DNA from: Brevibacillus sp051967035
GTDB lineage: Bacteria; Bacillota; Bacilli; Brevibacillales; Brevibacillaceae
Length of the DNA: 64,000 nucleotides
Reading direction: 5' to 3'
Assembly (NCBI RefSeq): GCF_051967035.1
Contig: NZ_JBQCKK010000007.1
Span: forward strand, 90,234-154,233
Shown: positions 23,773 through 31,356 of the stretch, piece by piece
Layout: every line of letters begins with the position of its first letter
Position numbering within the stretch: position 1 is the stretch's first letter
Notes under the pieces: generated by a model
What the model saw: only the letters and a program-made list of their open reading frames with translations
The model's database searches: none
Told to the model about the DNA's origin: nothing
Program-made: the position numbers and the translations under genes

Positions 23773-23958
23773 CTCATTCACCTCTTCACTAGAATAAAGG
23801 GCTTCCTTCCCGCTGTTCGTCCTGCCGCATTCATCGAGCCGTTGCTCCATGGATGGCGGCGAGTGCGAATCTTGTCGGAAATGTCCCCCATAATGGAAAA
23901 AGCAGAAGAAAAGTTGTCTCGTGCAAGAAAGGGCTTACAGCGCCGTCTGCACCACCCT

Positions 23959-23987
23959 GTTATACTGCAGACAAATTGTCTGTTTAA
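23959..23987 (-). promoter_or_regulatory. Candidate pdh operon promoter
   Basis: On the minus strand, TTAAAC (23987-23982) and TATAAC (23964-23959) are separated by 17 bases. The spacer is almost filled by a palindrome (23968-23982), an arrangement expected of a repressor-controlled promoter. Confidence 0.45.
23968..23982. promoter_or_regulatory. Perfect palindrome in the pdh promoter spacer, possible operator
   Basis: CAGACAA-A-TTGTCTG, a 7-1-7 perfect inverted repeat. A regulator bound here would overlap the -35 and spacer of the candidate pdh promoter. It does not fit the CcpA cre consensus. Confidence 0.45.
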
Positions 23988-23994
23988 TGTGTTA

Positions 23995-24008
23995 TAGTAT
24001 TGATACTA
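23995..24008. promoter_or_regulatory. Second palindrome upstream of pdh
   Basis: TAGTAT-TG-ATACTA, a 6-2-6 inverted repeat 12 bases beyond the first palindrome. It has a different half-site, so it may serve another regulator or the divergent esterase gene. Confidence 0.35.
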
Positions 24009-24105
24009 CAGGGTTTATTTCCTCTCTGTTATCATTTACTATAAAAGCTGTATCAGTTTTTTTCAAGGCTTAGTTTTACATTTGAGCAAACAGGAGTGTA
24101 AATCG

Positions 24106-24840
24106 ATGTCGGAATATGTAAAACGAACGATCGTCAAGGAAGAAGTGCCCAGCCTTCATGTGGACACTCCCCGCTCGGTCAAAGTTTACCTCCCGCCGGG
24201 CTACAACGAACTTCTGTCCTACCCTGTCGTGTACTGCCAGGACGGGAACGACTTTTTTACGATGGGCCGAATCGCTACTATCGCCAACCAGCTGATTCTG
24301 GAGGAAGGCATCGAGCCGTTTCTCGTCGTCGGCGTCTCGGTTGACCGGAGCAAGCGGACGAGCGAATATTCCCCTGTCGGCGAAAGAAACGCAGCGTACA
24401 AACGCTTTTTTTGCGAAGAGCTGCTGCCCTACATCGAGGATCGTTATCCCGTAAGACGCGACAAATCGTCCCGCGTGCTCGCAGGCGATTCGCTCGGCGG
24501 AACCGTAGCGCTGCACCTCGCCCTGGACCATCCCGAGCTGTTCTCGCAGGTACTTGCGCTCTCGGGAGCTTTTTTCCAGCCGACGCTCGATGCCCTCCAA
24601 AGCCGCGAGAGCCTGTCCTGGCTTCGCATCTGGATGGTCGTGGGGCTGGAGGAAACAGCGGTGGAGACGCACATCGGGACGTTTGACTTTGTCGACTGGA
24701 ACCGGAAAGCCAAAAAGCTGCTCGACGCCAAACAGGCACACCTGTCCTATTCCGAGAAGCCGGGCAACCACGTCTGGGGCTTGTGGCAAAAAGAGCTTCC
24801 GGATGCCTTGCGCTTCTTTTTCCCGCCGCCGCGTCTGTAG
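24106..24840 (+). CDS. Alpha/beta-hydrolase esterase (Fes/esterase D-like)
   Basis: 244 residues of the putative esterase family. The nucleophile is in GDSLGG, preceded by VVYCQDGNDFF, and the catalytic histidine is likely in PGNHVWGLW. ALDHPELFSQVLALSGAFF is typical of enterochelin-esterase-like and YbbA-like enzymes. No signal peptide is seen. The ATG at 24106 has GGAG 10 bases upstream; the TTG eight codons earlier has none. Neighbours give no hint of a siderophore system, so the substrate is open. Confidence 0.82.
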   Translation: MSEYVKRTIVKEEVPSLHVDTPRSVKVYLPPGYNELLSYPVVYCQDGNDFFTMGRIATIANQLILEEGIEPFLVVGVSVDRSKRTSEYSPVGERNAAYKRFFCEELLPYIEDRYPVRRDKSSRVLAGDSLGGTVALHLALDHPELFSQVLALSGAFFQPTLDALQSRESLSWLRIWMVVGLEETAVETHIGTFDFVDWNRKAKKLLDAKQAHLSYSEKPGNHVWGLWQKELPDALRFFFPPPRL

Positions 24841-24874
24841 CGTATGCTTCCGGCGATGGCGTCTTCGGCTTCGG

Positions 24875-25069
24875 CTACAGCGAGCCGTTGATTTCCTGGA
24901 TCTCCTCGTAACCGTAGTAATGGCCATCTACCAGATAAATACCTTGGTGGGTGGCTTTTTCAATTTCTCCTGCTACCTGCTGCGTATTGTGAAGCACGAT
25001 GTTGACAATCTTGCTCTCGTCGCGCTTCATCTGGTTTTGCAGGCGCTCACGCTCTTTGGCCGATATCAT
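24875..25069 (-). CDS. Small protein of unknown function
   Basis: 64 residues. The N-terminal third is a charged helix (MISAKERERLQNQMKRDESK) followed by beta-like strands IVNIVLHNTQQVAGEIEKA and GIYLVDGHYYGYEEIQEI. The strand pattern faintly recalls Sm- or YolD-like small domains, but I cannot assign a family. AGAGGGATAAAC precedes the ATG. It is convergent with the esterase and lies downstream of the threonine aldolase terminator, so it is probably transcribed alone. Confidence 0.65.
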   Translation of the reverse strand: MISAKERERLQNQMKRDESKIVNIVLHNTQQVAGEIEKATHQGIYLVDGHYYGYEEIQEINGSL

Positions 25070-25155
25070 GTTTATCCCTCTTTTCCCATAAGCGTCTACG
25101 AGTCAATGGGTATAGTATTGCTTCGCGAGTGAGGAAATACACGCAAGGGAGAGAG

Positions 25156-25200
25156 AAAAACCCCGTCATGCCGGAAGAGCCACTCCTGGACACACGGGGG
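25156..25200 (-). terminator. Candidate terminator after the threonine aldolase gene
   Basis: On the minus strand CCCCGT (25199-25194) pairs with ACGGGG (25166-25161), with an imperfect inner stem, and is followed by TTTTT (25160-25156). It lies about 120 bases after the stop at 25319. Confidence 0.5.
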
Positions 25201-25318
25201 ATGTCTTTACGTTTGTCGGCAGAAACGTCGGGACATGCGTTGGCGGGAAAACGGCCTTTTCGTCGCCATGGGAACTTCGGAGACGGGACGAGCGCACACT
25301 TGCCCTCGTCTACGGATA

Positions 25319-26359
25319 TCACGATCCCGAAACCCGTGTGGCTCCCAGCAGTTCCTCCACTACCTCCAGCACTTTGTCGACGCTGTGCGAATCAATGTGA
25401 CGGTGGGTCGTAAAGCGGATCACGTATTCGTCGAAATCGACCGCCAGCACCCCTCTGTCTGCAAGGCGCTTCAGGAAAGCAACTGCCGTCTCCCGAATCG
25501 AGTCGGTCCTGACCAGCACGATGTTTGTCTCGACAGGCTCCACGGCAAGCGACAGCTTGCGCAAGCCTTCGGCGAGCTGCTGCGCCCGCTCGTGATCCTC
25601 TTTTAGCCGCTCGGTCATCTCGGTCAGAGCGATGATTCCCGGCGCAGCCAAATAGCCCGCCTGCCGCAAGCCTCCGCCGAGCTTCTTTCGCCACCATCTC
25701 GCTTCTTCGATAAAAGCGCGATCCCCAGCCAAAATGGAGCCTACTGGCGCACTCAGTCCTTTGGACAAACAAACCTGAACGGTGTCGGCATACTGGCAGA
25801 GCGCAGAAACGTCGACTCCCTGGGCCACCGCTGCATTGAACAGTCTCGCTCCGTCCAGATGGACAGGAATCCCGTGCTTTTGCGCTACCTCGTAGACGCC
25901 CTTCATCTGCTCGACCGTGATGACAGCGCCTCCAGCCCGGTTATGCGTATTTTCCAGACAGATCAATCTGGTTCGCGGAAAATGAATGTTGTTGCCCCGT
26001 ATCGCCTTTTCCACGTCTTGCGGGCGCAGGGCGCCGCGTTCTCCCGCGAGTGTCCGGGTCTGCACGCCAGCCAAAGCCGACATCGCTCCCGCTTCGTAGT
26101 AAAAAATATGGGAATCGGCTTCCGCGATCACCTCGTCCCCGTTGACGCAATGGGTCAGCACGGCGACCTGGTTGCCCTGCGTCCCGCTGGTGACAAACAA
26201 TGCCGCTTCCTTCCCGAGTCTTTCCGCGGCAATCTGTTCCAGCCGGTTTACTGTCGGGTCTTCGCGATAAACGTCATCTCCCACCTCGGCTTCTGCCATC
26301 GCGCGAAGCATCGCTTCTGTCGGTTTGGTGACGGTATCGCTGCGCAAATCGATTTTCAT
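25319..26359 (-). CDS. Low-specificity L-threonine aldolase
   Basis: 346 residues, the normal family length. The N-terminal MKIDLRSDTVTKPT and GDDVYREDPTVNRLE motifs, the SGTQGNQVAVL loop, the ENTHNRAGGAV motif and the PLP lysine in CLSKGLSAPVGS are all present. It splits L-threonine or allo-threonine into glycine and acetaldehyde. GGAAGGGGAAG lies before the ATG. It appears monocistronic. The 250 bases between its stop and the small gene at 24875-25069 hold only the candidate terminator. Confidence 0.93.
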   Translation of the reverse strand: MKIDLRSDTVTKPTEAMLRAMAEAEVGDDVYREDPTVNRLEQIAAERLGKEAALFVTSGTQGNQVAVLTHCVNGDEVIAEADSHIFYYEAGAMSALAGVQTRTLAGERGALRPQDVEKAIRGNNIHFPRTRLICLENTHNRAGGAVITVEQMKGVYEVAQKHGIPVHLDGARLFNAAVAQGVDVSALCQYADTVQVCLSKGLSAPVGSILAGDRAFIEEARWWRKKLGGGLRQAGYLAAPGIIALTEMTERLKEDHERAQQLAEGLRKLSLAVEPVETNIVLVRTDSIRETAVAFLKRLADRGVLAVDFDEYVIRFTTHRHIDSHSVDKVLEVVEELLGATRVSGS

Positions 26360-26489
26360 TCAAGCTTCCCCTTCCGCCTGTTCGTCTAGCAACTCTATTC
26401 GTTCGAACACTTTCCACATTGCATGTGCGATTCCCTCTTTGCTAAGATGAAGAAGAAACCCACTTACATACAGTTAGGAGACTGGACCG

Positions 26490-26792
26490 ATGAAAGTAAA
26501 GATTACTCGCAATGCAGCCAAGCAGCTGACCACAATCATGGAACAGGAAGAAGACAAAGACCTGAAGCTGCGTGTCTATATTACTCATGCGCACGGCGAT
26601 CATGCCCACTACGGCCTGGCGCTGGACAAACCGACCGAAGAAGATGAAGTAGTCTCCACTGACAAGGAAATCGACGTTGTCGTGAAAAAAGACGAGCCGC
26701 TTCTGGACGGCATCATCGTCGATTACCTGTACCTGCCGCAAGAAGGCTTCGTCATTACCAACCCGTCCAAAGGAAACACAGGCGACCATTAA
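26490..26792 (+). CDS. A-type Fe-S carrier homologue without cysteines, His-rich
   Basis: 100 residues with the HesB/IscA fold pattern: MKVKITRNAAKQL at the start, LRVYITHAHGDHAHYGLALDKP in the middle, DYLYLPQEGFVITNPSKGN at the end. In IscA/ErpA the middle is GGCSGxxYGL and the end is NPNxxxxCGCG. Here all cysteines are gone: the first site is HAHGDHAHYG and the C-terminus ends NTGDH. The protein thus keeps the fold but offers histidine and aspartate ligands. It might bind another metal or act as a fold-only partner. The gene is monocistronic with a strong terminator. Confidence 0.75.
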   Translation: MKVKITRNAAKQLTTIMEQEEDKDLKLRVYITHAHGDHAHYGLALDKPTEEDEVVSTDKEIDVVVKKDEPLLDGIIVDYLYLPQEGFVITNPSKGNTGDH

Positions 26793-26810
26793 TCGTCGCG
26801 TAGCTGTTAC

Positions 26811-26851
26811 AAAAATCCCCTCTGCTGTCCGTTCAGCCAGAGGGGATTTTT
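26811..26851. terminator. Bidirectional terminator between the His-rich carrier gene and helD
   Basis: AAAAATCCCCTCTG pairs with CAGAGGGGATTTTT, a 14-bp perfect stem with A/T runs on both sides. Confidence 0.92.
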
Positions 26852-26865
26852 GCGAGCTGCTAGAG

Positions 26866-29118
26866 CTAGAGGCACGCCTTCGTGTACAGCTCGGGCGAAA
26901 GCTCCGCCAACAGCGGGGCCTGCTCGCCCGACATCTGCATCAGCACGAGACGGTGCACGGGCCTGGTCATCGCCACATACAGCAGCTTCGCGTCCCATTC
27001 GTTGTTTTGATACGCATCCACATCGACCACAATGACCGCGTCAAACTGCAAGCCTTTCGTCAAATAAGCCGGCATGACGATGACGCCGCCGGGGAACTCG
27101 TTGTCCTTGCTGCCAAGCAGCGTCAAATCGGGGACACTCTCCAAAAGCGCTTTGTGCGCCTTCTTGCTCGCCTGAATCGTTTTCGTGACGATCGCAATCG
27201 TCTGCAAGCCTTCCCTTTGCCAAGCGGCAACCCGTACGCTGACATCCGCCCACAGCTTGGCGCGCGAATCAGCCTCGACCATGACCGGCTTTTCGCCATG
27301 GCGCAAGACGGGCTTCGCCAAGACTGATTCCGGCAGCTCAATCCGGCGTAGCACTTCGTTGGCGCACAGCATAATCTCAACCGTCGAGCGATAGCTTTGC
27401 GCCAGCGTATAATACGCCGGATGCATCTGCGCGAAAATCCCCTTCGTCAGTTCTTCCCAAGCGTGAATGCCGCGATAGCTGTGAATCCCCTGGGCAATAT
27501 CGCCGACAATCGTCAGCGATTGGCGTTTCGTCGCGAGCGCAATCACAGCAATCTCCAACGCGCTCAAGTCTTGCGCTTCATCCACGACCGTGTGGTCAAA
27601 ATGCTCGGCCTTGTTCATTCCTTCGATAATATGCTGCAAGTACAAAAGCGGCGCGATATCCTCCGCCTCCAGCCGCTCCTGGGCAAACAGCGCCGCCGAA
27701 GACTGGCTCACATCCCGGACCACCTCGTCTGCTATGTCCGCAGGGGTGAGCTTGCGCAAAAGCTCCTCATCCGCAATCAGCTCGCGGTACGAGGTGAAAA
27801 TATCCAACTGCGGGAAGGAGGCGAGATACGTATCCAGAATGTGCTCCAGCATTTTCTCAAACTTCGCCAGCCCTTGCTTGTCGAGGTCGACTTTTCGCTC
27901 GCGCAAATGCGAAAACAGCTGCTTGTTCATCTCCTGCTTCACATGTTTGCGCAGCGCATCGACCCGCCGCTGATACGGCAAGGACCCGAATTGCTCCAGA
28001 AAAAGCTGCCGAATCGTCTCTCCCGGGATCGTGAAGACCTGATTCGTCTTGTTGTACAGAAAACGCAGATTCTTGAACGGGATTCTCGTCTCGATCACGT
28101 AGCGTATGTACGTTTCCATGGCTTCCCGGCAGGCCAGCGACCCTTTGAAGCGGAGGCGGTTCCGGGTGATTTCCTGCTCCCGCTCGTCCTGCCCTTCTTC
28201 GAAAAACAGTTGCAGCGGTTTGTCCGGGCTTACGATCCGCCAGCCTTTGGGCATAAGCGGCTTCACGAGTCGCGCCGCCCAGTCCACAAACGTCGATTGC
28301 TGAACATCGTCGACGCCAAGCTCGGGAAGCACCTCTGCTATGTAAGTCAGAAACATCCGGTTCGGAGCGAACACCATGAATTTTTTCGACATCATCGTAT
28401 CCTGGTAGTTGTAGATCAGGTACGACAGCCGATGCAGCGCAATCGTCGTCTTTCCGCTGCCTGCAACCCCCTGCACGACGATCGGCCGATCTTTTTCCGC
28501 CCGGATGATGTCATTTTGCTCCGACTGGATCGTCGCGACAATATCTTTCAAACGGCTGTCATTCGTCAGATTCAGGTTGGCGTTCAAAAATTCGTCAATG
28601 AAGCCCTCCTGTAAAAACTCGTCCGGGTGACCCATCTCGCGGTTGATCGTCTCTTTGACGGCCCCGTCGTAGATGCCGACGATTTTTCCGTCCTCAATCG
28701 CGAAGTTGCGCTTCAATCGCACCTCGCCACGCACGATCTCGCGCCCCATCCGGTAAAAGGCGTCCTTGCTCTCTCCGGAGTAATACAGGCTGGCAATGGG
28801 CGCCCGCCAATCCACAACGATCGAATCGAATGTATCACTGCGGACAATTCCTCGTTTTCCGATGTACACCTGATCCAGCTCGTACACCTCGTCCTTGAGA
28901 AAATCGACGCGGCCGAAGTACGGCTTGTCGCGGCCGTGATCTTCCAGATAGCGCAAATCTTTTGCCTTCGCCGCGTTCACGACCTGTTTCACGTAATCAT
29001 CTGTCGCTTCCCGAATCTCTTCGCGCAGTCGAGTAATCTCTCCGTCGATCAAGGCAATCGTTTCATCCAGCTTGTTCTGTTCTGCTTCGTAATCGCGGTG
29101 TTGGGTACTCACACCCAT
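26866..29118 (-). CDS. helD: HelD, RNA polymerase recycling helicase-like ATPase
   Basis: About 750 residues, close to B. subtilis HelD. The N-terminal coiled coil (LDETIALIDGEITRLREEIREATDDY) is the arm that enters the RNA polymerase secondary channel. SF1 motifs follow: Walker A QGVAGSGKTTIALHRLSYL, FVDWAARLV, DEAQDLSALEI, and the C-terminal YVAMTRPVHRLVL. HelD removes stalled RNA polymerase from DNA. Possible starts are ATG 29118, ATG 29130 or GTG 29112; an AGAGGGGGG ribosome site best fits 29118 or 29112. Confidence 0.9.
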   Translation of the reverse strand: MGVSTQHRDYEAEQNKLDETIALIDGEITRLREEIREATDDYVKQVVNAAKAKDLRYLEDHGRDKPYFGRVDFLKDEVYELDQVYIGKRGIVRSDTFDSIVVDWRAPIASLYYSGESKDAFYRMGREIVRGEVRLKRNFAIEDGKIVGIYDGAVKETINREMGHPDEFLQEGFIDEFLNANLNLTNDSRLKDIVATIQSEQNDIIRAEKDRPIVVQGVAGSGKTTIALHRLSYLIYNYQDTMMSKKFMVFAPNRMFLTYIAEVLPELGVDDVQQSTFVDWAARLVKPLMPKGWRIVSPDKPLQLFFEEGQDEREQEITRNRLRFKGSLACREAMETYIRYVIETRIPFKNLRFLYNKTNQVFTIPGETIRQLFLEQFGSLPYQRRVDALRKHVKQEMNKQLFSHLRERKVDLDKQGLAKFEKMLEHILDTYLASFPQLDIFTSYRELIADEELLRKLTPADIADEVVRDVSQSSAALFAQERLEAEDIAPLLYLQHIIEGMNKAEHFDHTVVDEAQDLSALEIAVIALATKRQSLTIVGDIAQGIHSYRGIHAWEELTKGIFAQMHPAYYTLAQSYRSTVEIMLCANEVLRRIELPESVLAKPVLRHGEKPVMVEADSRAKLWADVSVRVAAWQREGLQTIAIVTKTIQASKKAHKALLESVPDLTLLGSKDNEFPGGVIVMPAYLTKGLQFDAVIVVDVDAYQNNEWDAKLLYVAMTRPVHRLVLMQMSGEQAPLLAELSPELYTKACL

Positions 29119-29161
29119 CCCCCCTCTCATCGTTCATTCCCGTGCTTCTTTGTGGTTGTCG

Positions 29162-29530
29162 CTAGGATACCTGCCGGGCGAGCCAGATTCCCGCCGCACA
29201 AGACAGCAGACCCACTCCGATACTGAGCAGGACATAAGCGAGCCCGCGCAGCCACTCTCCCTCTCCCCAGAAGGACACGACTTCCAGCGAGAACGTGGAA
29301 AACGTCGTGAATCCGCCCATCACGCCCGTCGTGAACAAAAGATACAGCTCAGGGGAAAAGCTTCCCTGCTCCTTGCCGAACACAAACAAAACACCGATGG
29401 CAAACGAGCCGATGACGTTGGCCAGCCACGTGCCTACAGGCCAGCCCGGCAGGTTGGCAACCAGCGCCAACCCATAGCGAAGCAGCGAACCGACTGCCCC
29501 GCCAACAGCTACAGCTACCCATGCCAATGG
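29162..29530 (-). CDS. crcB: Fluoride channel FluC/CrcB
   Basis: About 122 residues with four membrane helices. Family motifs are GGAVGSLLRYG, GTWLANVIGSFAIG and GVMGGFTTFSTFS. FluC works as an inverted dimer that lets fluoride leave the cell. The TTG at 29530 is preferred since AGGAGG ends 9 bases upstream; an ATG at 29545 overlaps that ribosome site. No fluoride riboswitch is visible before it. It lies between helD and ynzC on the same strand. Only one crcB is present here, while many Bacilli carry two side by side. Confidence 0.88.
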   Translation of the reverse strand, partial: PLAWVAVAVGGAVGSLLRYGLALVANLPGWPVGTWLANVIGSFAIGVLFVFGKEQGSFSPELYLLFTTGVMGGFTTFSTFSLEVVSFWGEGEWLRGLAYVLLSIGVGLLSCAAGIWLARQVS

Positions 29531-29572
29531 CTTCTCCCTCCTCATTTGCGAGACTGGCAGACCGTCCCAAGG

Positions 29573-29609
29573 AATAATAAAGACACCCGAGCGTCAAGCA
29601 AGGATGTCT
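29573..29609 (-). terminator. Probable weak terminator after ynzC
   Basis: On the minus strand AGACATCC pairs with GGGTGTCT (one G-T pair) and is followed by TTATTATT. Confidence 0.5.
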
Positions 29610-29630
29610 GTCTGGTCAATACAAGTAACT

Positions 29631-29828
29631 TTAGTGCTTGGGACGATTTTCCTCAAGGTCTTCCACATAGCGGATGGAATCCAGATTCGCTCGAAGCGAT
29701 GTTTTGACCGCTTCGATGTACTTTTGGCGCAGAGCCTTCTGCTCCTGCTTTTCCTCTTCGGTCAAGCCGATCTCGCGAGATTTCTTGACCAGCTCGTTGA
29801 TTCGTTTAATTTCCGCGTCAGATACCAC
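29631..29828 (-). CDS. ynzC: YnzC-like DUF896 protein
   Basis: 65 residues. The two-helix pattern IKRINELVKKSREIGLTEEEKQEQKALRQKYIEAVKTSLRANLDSIRYVE is diagnostic for the UPF0291/DUF896 family. In B. subtilis ynzC is in the lexA-divergent SOS operon yneA-yneB-ynzC. Here it lies 92 bases after yneA with no resolvase gene (yneB) between. It may therefore be read from the LexA-controlled yneA promoter. Confidence 0.88.
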   Translation of the reverse strand: MVSDAEIKRINELVKKSREIGLTEEEKQEQKALRQKYIEAVKTSLRANLDSIRYVEDLEENRPKH

Positions 29829-29920
29829 GTTCCGGCTCCTCCCACTCTGTAGTAATGCCGCTCTATTATATCATATCAGGCAGAACTGGCAAGATGGCGG
29901 GCGCTTAGGAAGCACCCGAA

Positions 29921-30262
29921 TCAGTCGGTTTCCGGAATGAACAAGGTCTGCCCCGGGTAAATCAGATTGCTGTCGAGGTTGTTCGCGCTTTTAATATCGA
30001 GAACCAGATCGCGCACATCGACCTTTTCTGACCGCTGATGGCGCACGGCGATCGTCCAAAGACTGTCGCCGGAACGAACCGTCACTTCTTTTCCTTTGGG
30101 CGGCTCCTTTTGCGCAGAGGAAGCAAACACCAGTTCGGTCAGCAAGTAAAAAAAGAGAGAAAACGTAAGCAAAAACAAAAGGGCTTGTCCTCTCGTAATA
30201 CCAAGACGGGCACGACGCGGCTGTTTTTTCTCCAAACCGTTCGGGATCGACATTGCCTTCAT
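29921..30262 (-). CDS. yneA: YneA-like SOS cell division inhibitor with LysM domain
   Basis: 113 residues: a short basic N-terminus, one membrane helix (about 26-47, LLFLLTFSLFFYLLTELVF), a linker and a LysM domain (VRSGDSLWTIAVRHQ to NLIYPGQTLFIPE). The size and layout match YneA, which delays division during the SOS response at the septum. The ATG at 30262 has GGAGG 9 bases upstream. It is divergent from lexA and its promoter carries LexA boxes, which supports SOS control. Confidence 0.88.
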   Translation of the reverse strand: MKAMSIPNGLEKKQPRRARLGITRGQALLFLLTFSLFFYLLTELVFASSAQKEPPKGKEVTVRSGDSLWTIAVRHQRSEKVDVRDLVLDIKSANNLDSNLIYPGQTLFIPETD

Positions 30263-30278
30263 AAACGATGACCTCCTG

Positions 30279-30292
30279 CAAACGTACGTTCT
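30279..30292. promoter_or_regulatory. LexA box 1 (yneA side)
   Basis: CAAACGTACGTTCT, close to the Bacillus LexA consensus CGAACRNRYGTTYC. It lies just downstream of the yneA -10. Confidence 0.65.
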
Positions 30293-30310
30293 GTTTGTTC
30301 GTACTCCTAT

Positions 30311-30338
30311 CTTATAGGGGAACATACGTTCATGTCAA
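30311..30338 (-). promoter_or_regulatory. yneA promoter
   Basis: On the minus strand TTGACA (30338-30333) and TATAAG (30316-30311) with a 16-base spacer that contains LexA box 2. Confidence 0.75.
30319..30332. promoter_or_regulatory. LexA box 2, inside the yneA promoter spacer
   Basis: GGAACATACGTTCA; the GAAC-N4-GTTC core is perfect. Its place between -35 and -10 would block RNA polymerase. Confidence 0.8.
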
Positions 30339-30529
30339 TCCCCAAACCGTCCGCCTTCCCCCTTTGCTTCTTTAGCGGCTGTATGCAGTCGGCTCACGTC
30401 GGGATGGCACCCGGCAGTACGGTGCTGAAGGTGCTTGCGGCGACCGCTACTCGCCCATCCGCCACAATTCGCAAGCGATGTCGAATCGCCTGCCTCCACC
30501 CGATCAAAAAATCCTGTTCGCCTCCGAAT

Positions 30530-30543
30530 CGAACTTATGTTTG
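30530..30543. promoter_or_regulatory. LexA box 3, overlapping the lexA -35
   Basis: CGAACTTATGTTTG, one half-site perfect. It overlaps the first bases of the lexA -35 hexamer at 30541, in line with autorepression. Confidence 0.6.
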
Positions 30544-30569
30544 TCGAACGCAGGCTCCCATGGTATAAT
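30541..30569 (+). promoter_or_regulatory. lexA promoter
   Basis: TTGTCG (30541-30546), 17-base spacer, perfect TATAAT (30564-30569). Confidence 0.75.
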
Positions 30570-30572
30570 ATA

Positions 30573-30586
30573 GGAAAATATGTTCG
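30573..30586. promoter_or_regulatory. Degenerate LexA box 4, at the lexA transcription start
   Basis: GGAAAATATGTTCG, with a perfect GTTCG half-site and a degenerate first half-site, just after the -10. Confidence 0.45.
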
Positions 30587-30607
30587 AGAAATCAGGGGTG
30601 TCTCTCA

Positions 30608-31231
30608 ATGTCAAAACTATCCAGCAGACAACAAGCCATCATCGAATTCATTCGTAAGGAAGTCCGGGATAAAGGCTATCCGCCATCCGTCCGCGAGATT
30701 GGCGAAGCTGTCGGACTTGCCTCCAGCTCCACTGTGCACGGCCATCTGGCGCGTCTGGAAAAGAAGGGGCTGATCCGCCGCGACCCGACCAAGCCGCGCG
30801 CCATTGAACTATTGTCTGAGGAAGACCGCTTTCAGGACAACTTCGAGGACGCTGTCGTTCGCGTCCCTGTCATCGGGAAAGTAACCGCCGGACAACCGAT
30901 TACCGCGATCGAGGATGTCGAGGAGTACTTCCCGCTTCCAGAAAATATCGTGACTTCAGACAAGGTGTACATGCTGCGGGTTTCCGGGAACAGCATGATC
31001 GACGCCGGCATTCTGGACGGCGACTACGTGATCGTGCGCCAGCAGCACGTCGCCAACAACGGCGACATCGTTGTCGCCATGACAGAAGAAGACGAAGCGA
31101 CCGTCAAGCGCTTCTTCAAGGAGAAAAACCACTTCCGCCTCCAGCCGGAAAACGCCACGATGGAACCGATCATTTTGGACAACGTCACCATTCTCGGTAA
31201 AGTCATTGGCGTCTATCGTCTCATCCACTAA
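30608..31231 (+). CDS. lexA: LexA, SOS repressor
   Basis: 207 residues. The winged-helix N-terminus has GYPPSVREIGEAVGLASSSTVHGHL. The self-cleavage site is A94-G95 in VTAGQPI. The serine S129 in SGNSMIDAGI and the lysine K167 in ATVKRFF form the catalytic dyad. RecA-stimulated cleavage relieves repression of DNA-repair genes. LexA boxes in its own and the divergent yneA promoter show autoregulation. GGGGTG lies upstream of the ATG. Confidence 0.97.
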   Translation: MSKLSSRQQAIIEFIRKEVRDKGYPPSVREIGEAVGLASSSTVHGHLARLEKKGLIRRDPTKPRAIELLSEEDRFQDNFEDAVVRVPVIGKVTAGQPITAIEDVEEYFPLPENIVTSDKVYMLRVSGNSMIDAGILDGDYVIVRQQHVANNGDIVVAMTEEDEATVKRFFKEKNHFRLQPENATMEPIILDNVTILGKVIGVYRLIH

Positions 31232-31314
31232 TCGTTCTCGCCCATGCGCTTTCGAAAACCCGGCTGCTCCCAATCGCTTGGCGCAGCCTTCGTTGCATCG
31301 ATACGGGATCACAT

Positions 31315-31345
31315 GAAAAAAGGACAGCCCTCGCTGTCCTTTTTC
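31315..31345. terminator. Terminator between lexA and the DUF456 gene
   Basis: AAAAAGGACAGC pairs with GCTGTCCTTTTT around a 5-base loop; the genes are convergent. Confidence 0.88.
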
Positions 31346-31356
31346 GTCTCTCTTTT

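Larger units (their letters stand above)
23773..24105. other. Divergent intergenic region between pdhA and the esterase gene
   Basis: This 333-base gap holds no convincing gene. The part near pdhA is GC-rich leader sequence. The part at about 23955-24060 is markedly AT-rich and contains the candidate pdh promoter and two palindromes, listed separately. I could not define a good sigma-A promoter for the esterase. Confidence 0.6.
30263..30607. other. Divergent yneA-lexA control region
   Basis: The 345-base gap has yneA control elements at 30279-30338 and lexA control elements at 30530-30586. Between them, 30340-30525 shows no gene, repeat or hairpin that I can support. Confidence 0.6.

Noticed and set aside
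21403..23997. Long plus-strand open frame across pdhB and pdhA
   Set aside because: Same reason: antisense to pdhA and pdhB, no ribosome site, no family motifs.
23959..24060. CcpA cre site in the pdh control region
   Set aside because: The palindromes do not fit the cre consensus TGWAAACGNTWNCA.
25200..25318. Minus-strand open frame between the threonine aldolase and the small gene
   Set aside because: No ribosome site, odd composition, and it overlaps a likely terminator.
29546..29640. Fluoride riboswitch before crcB
   Set aside because: The conserved crcB-motif core was not found; only a terminator-like stem of the upstream gene is present.
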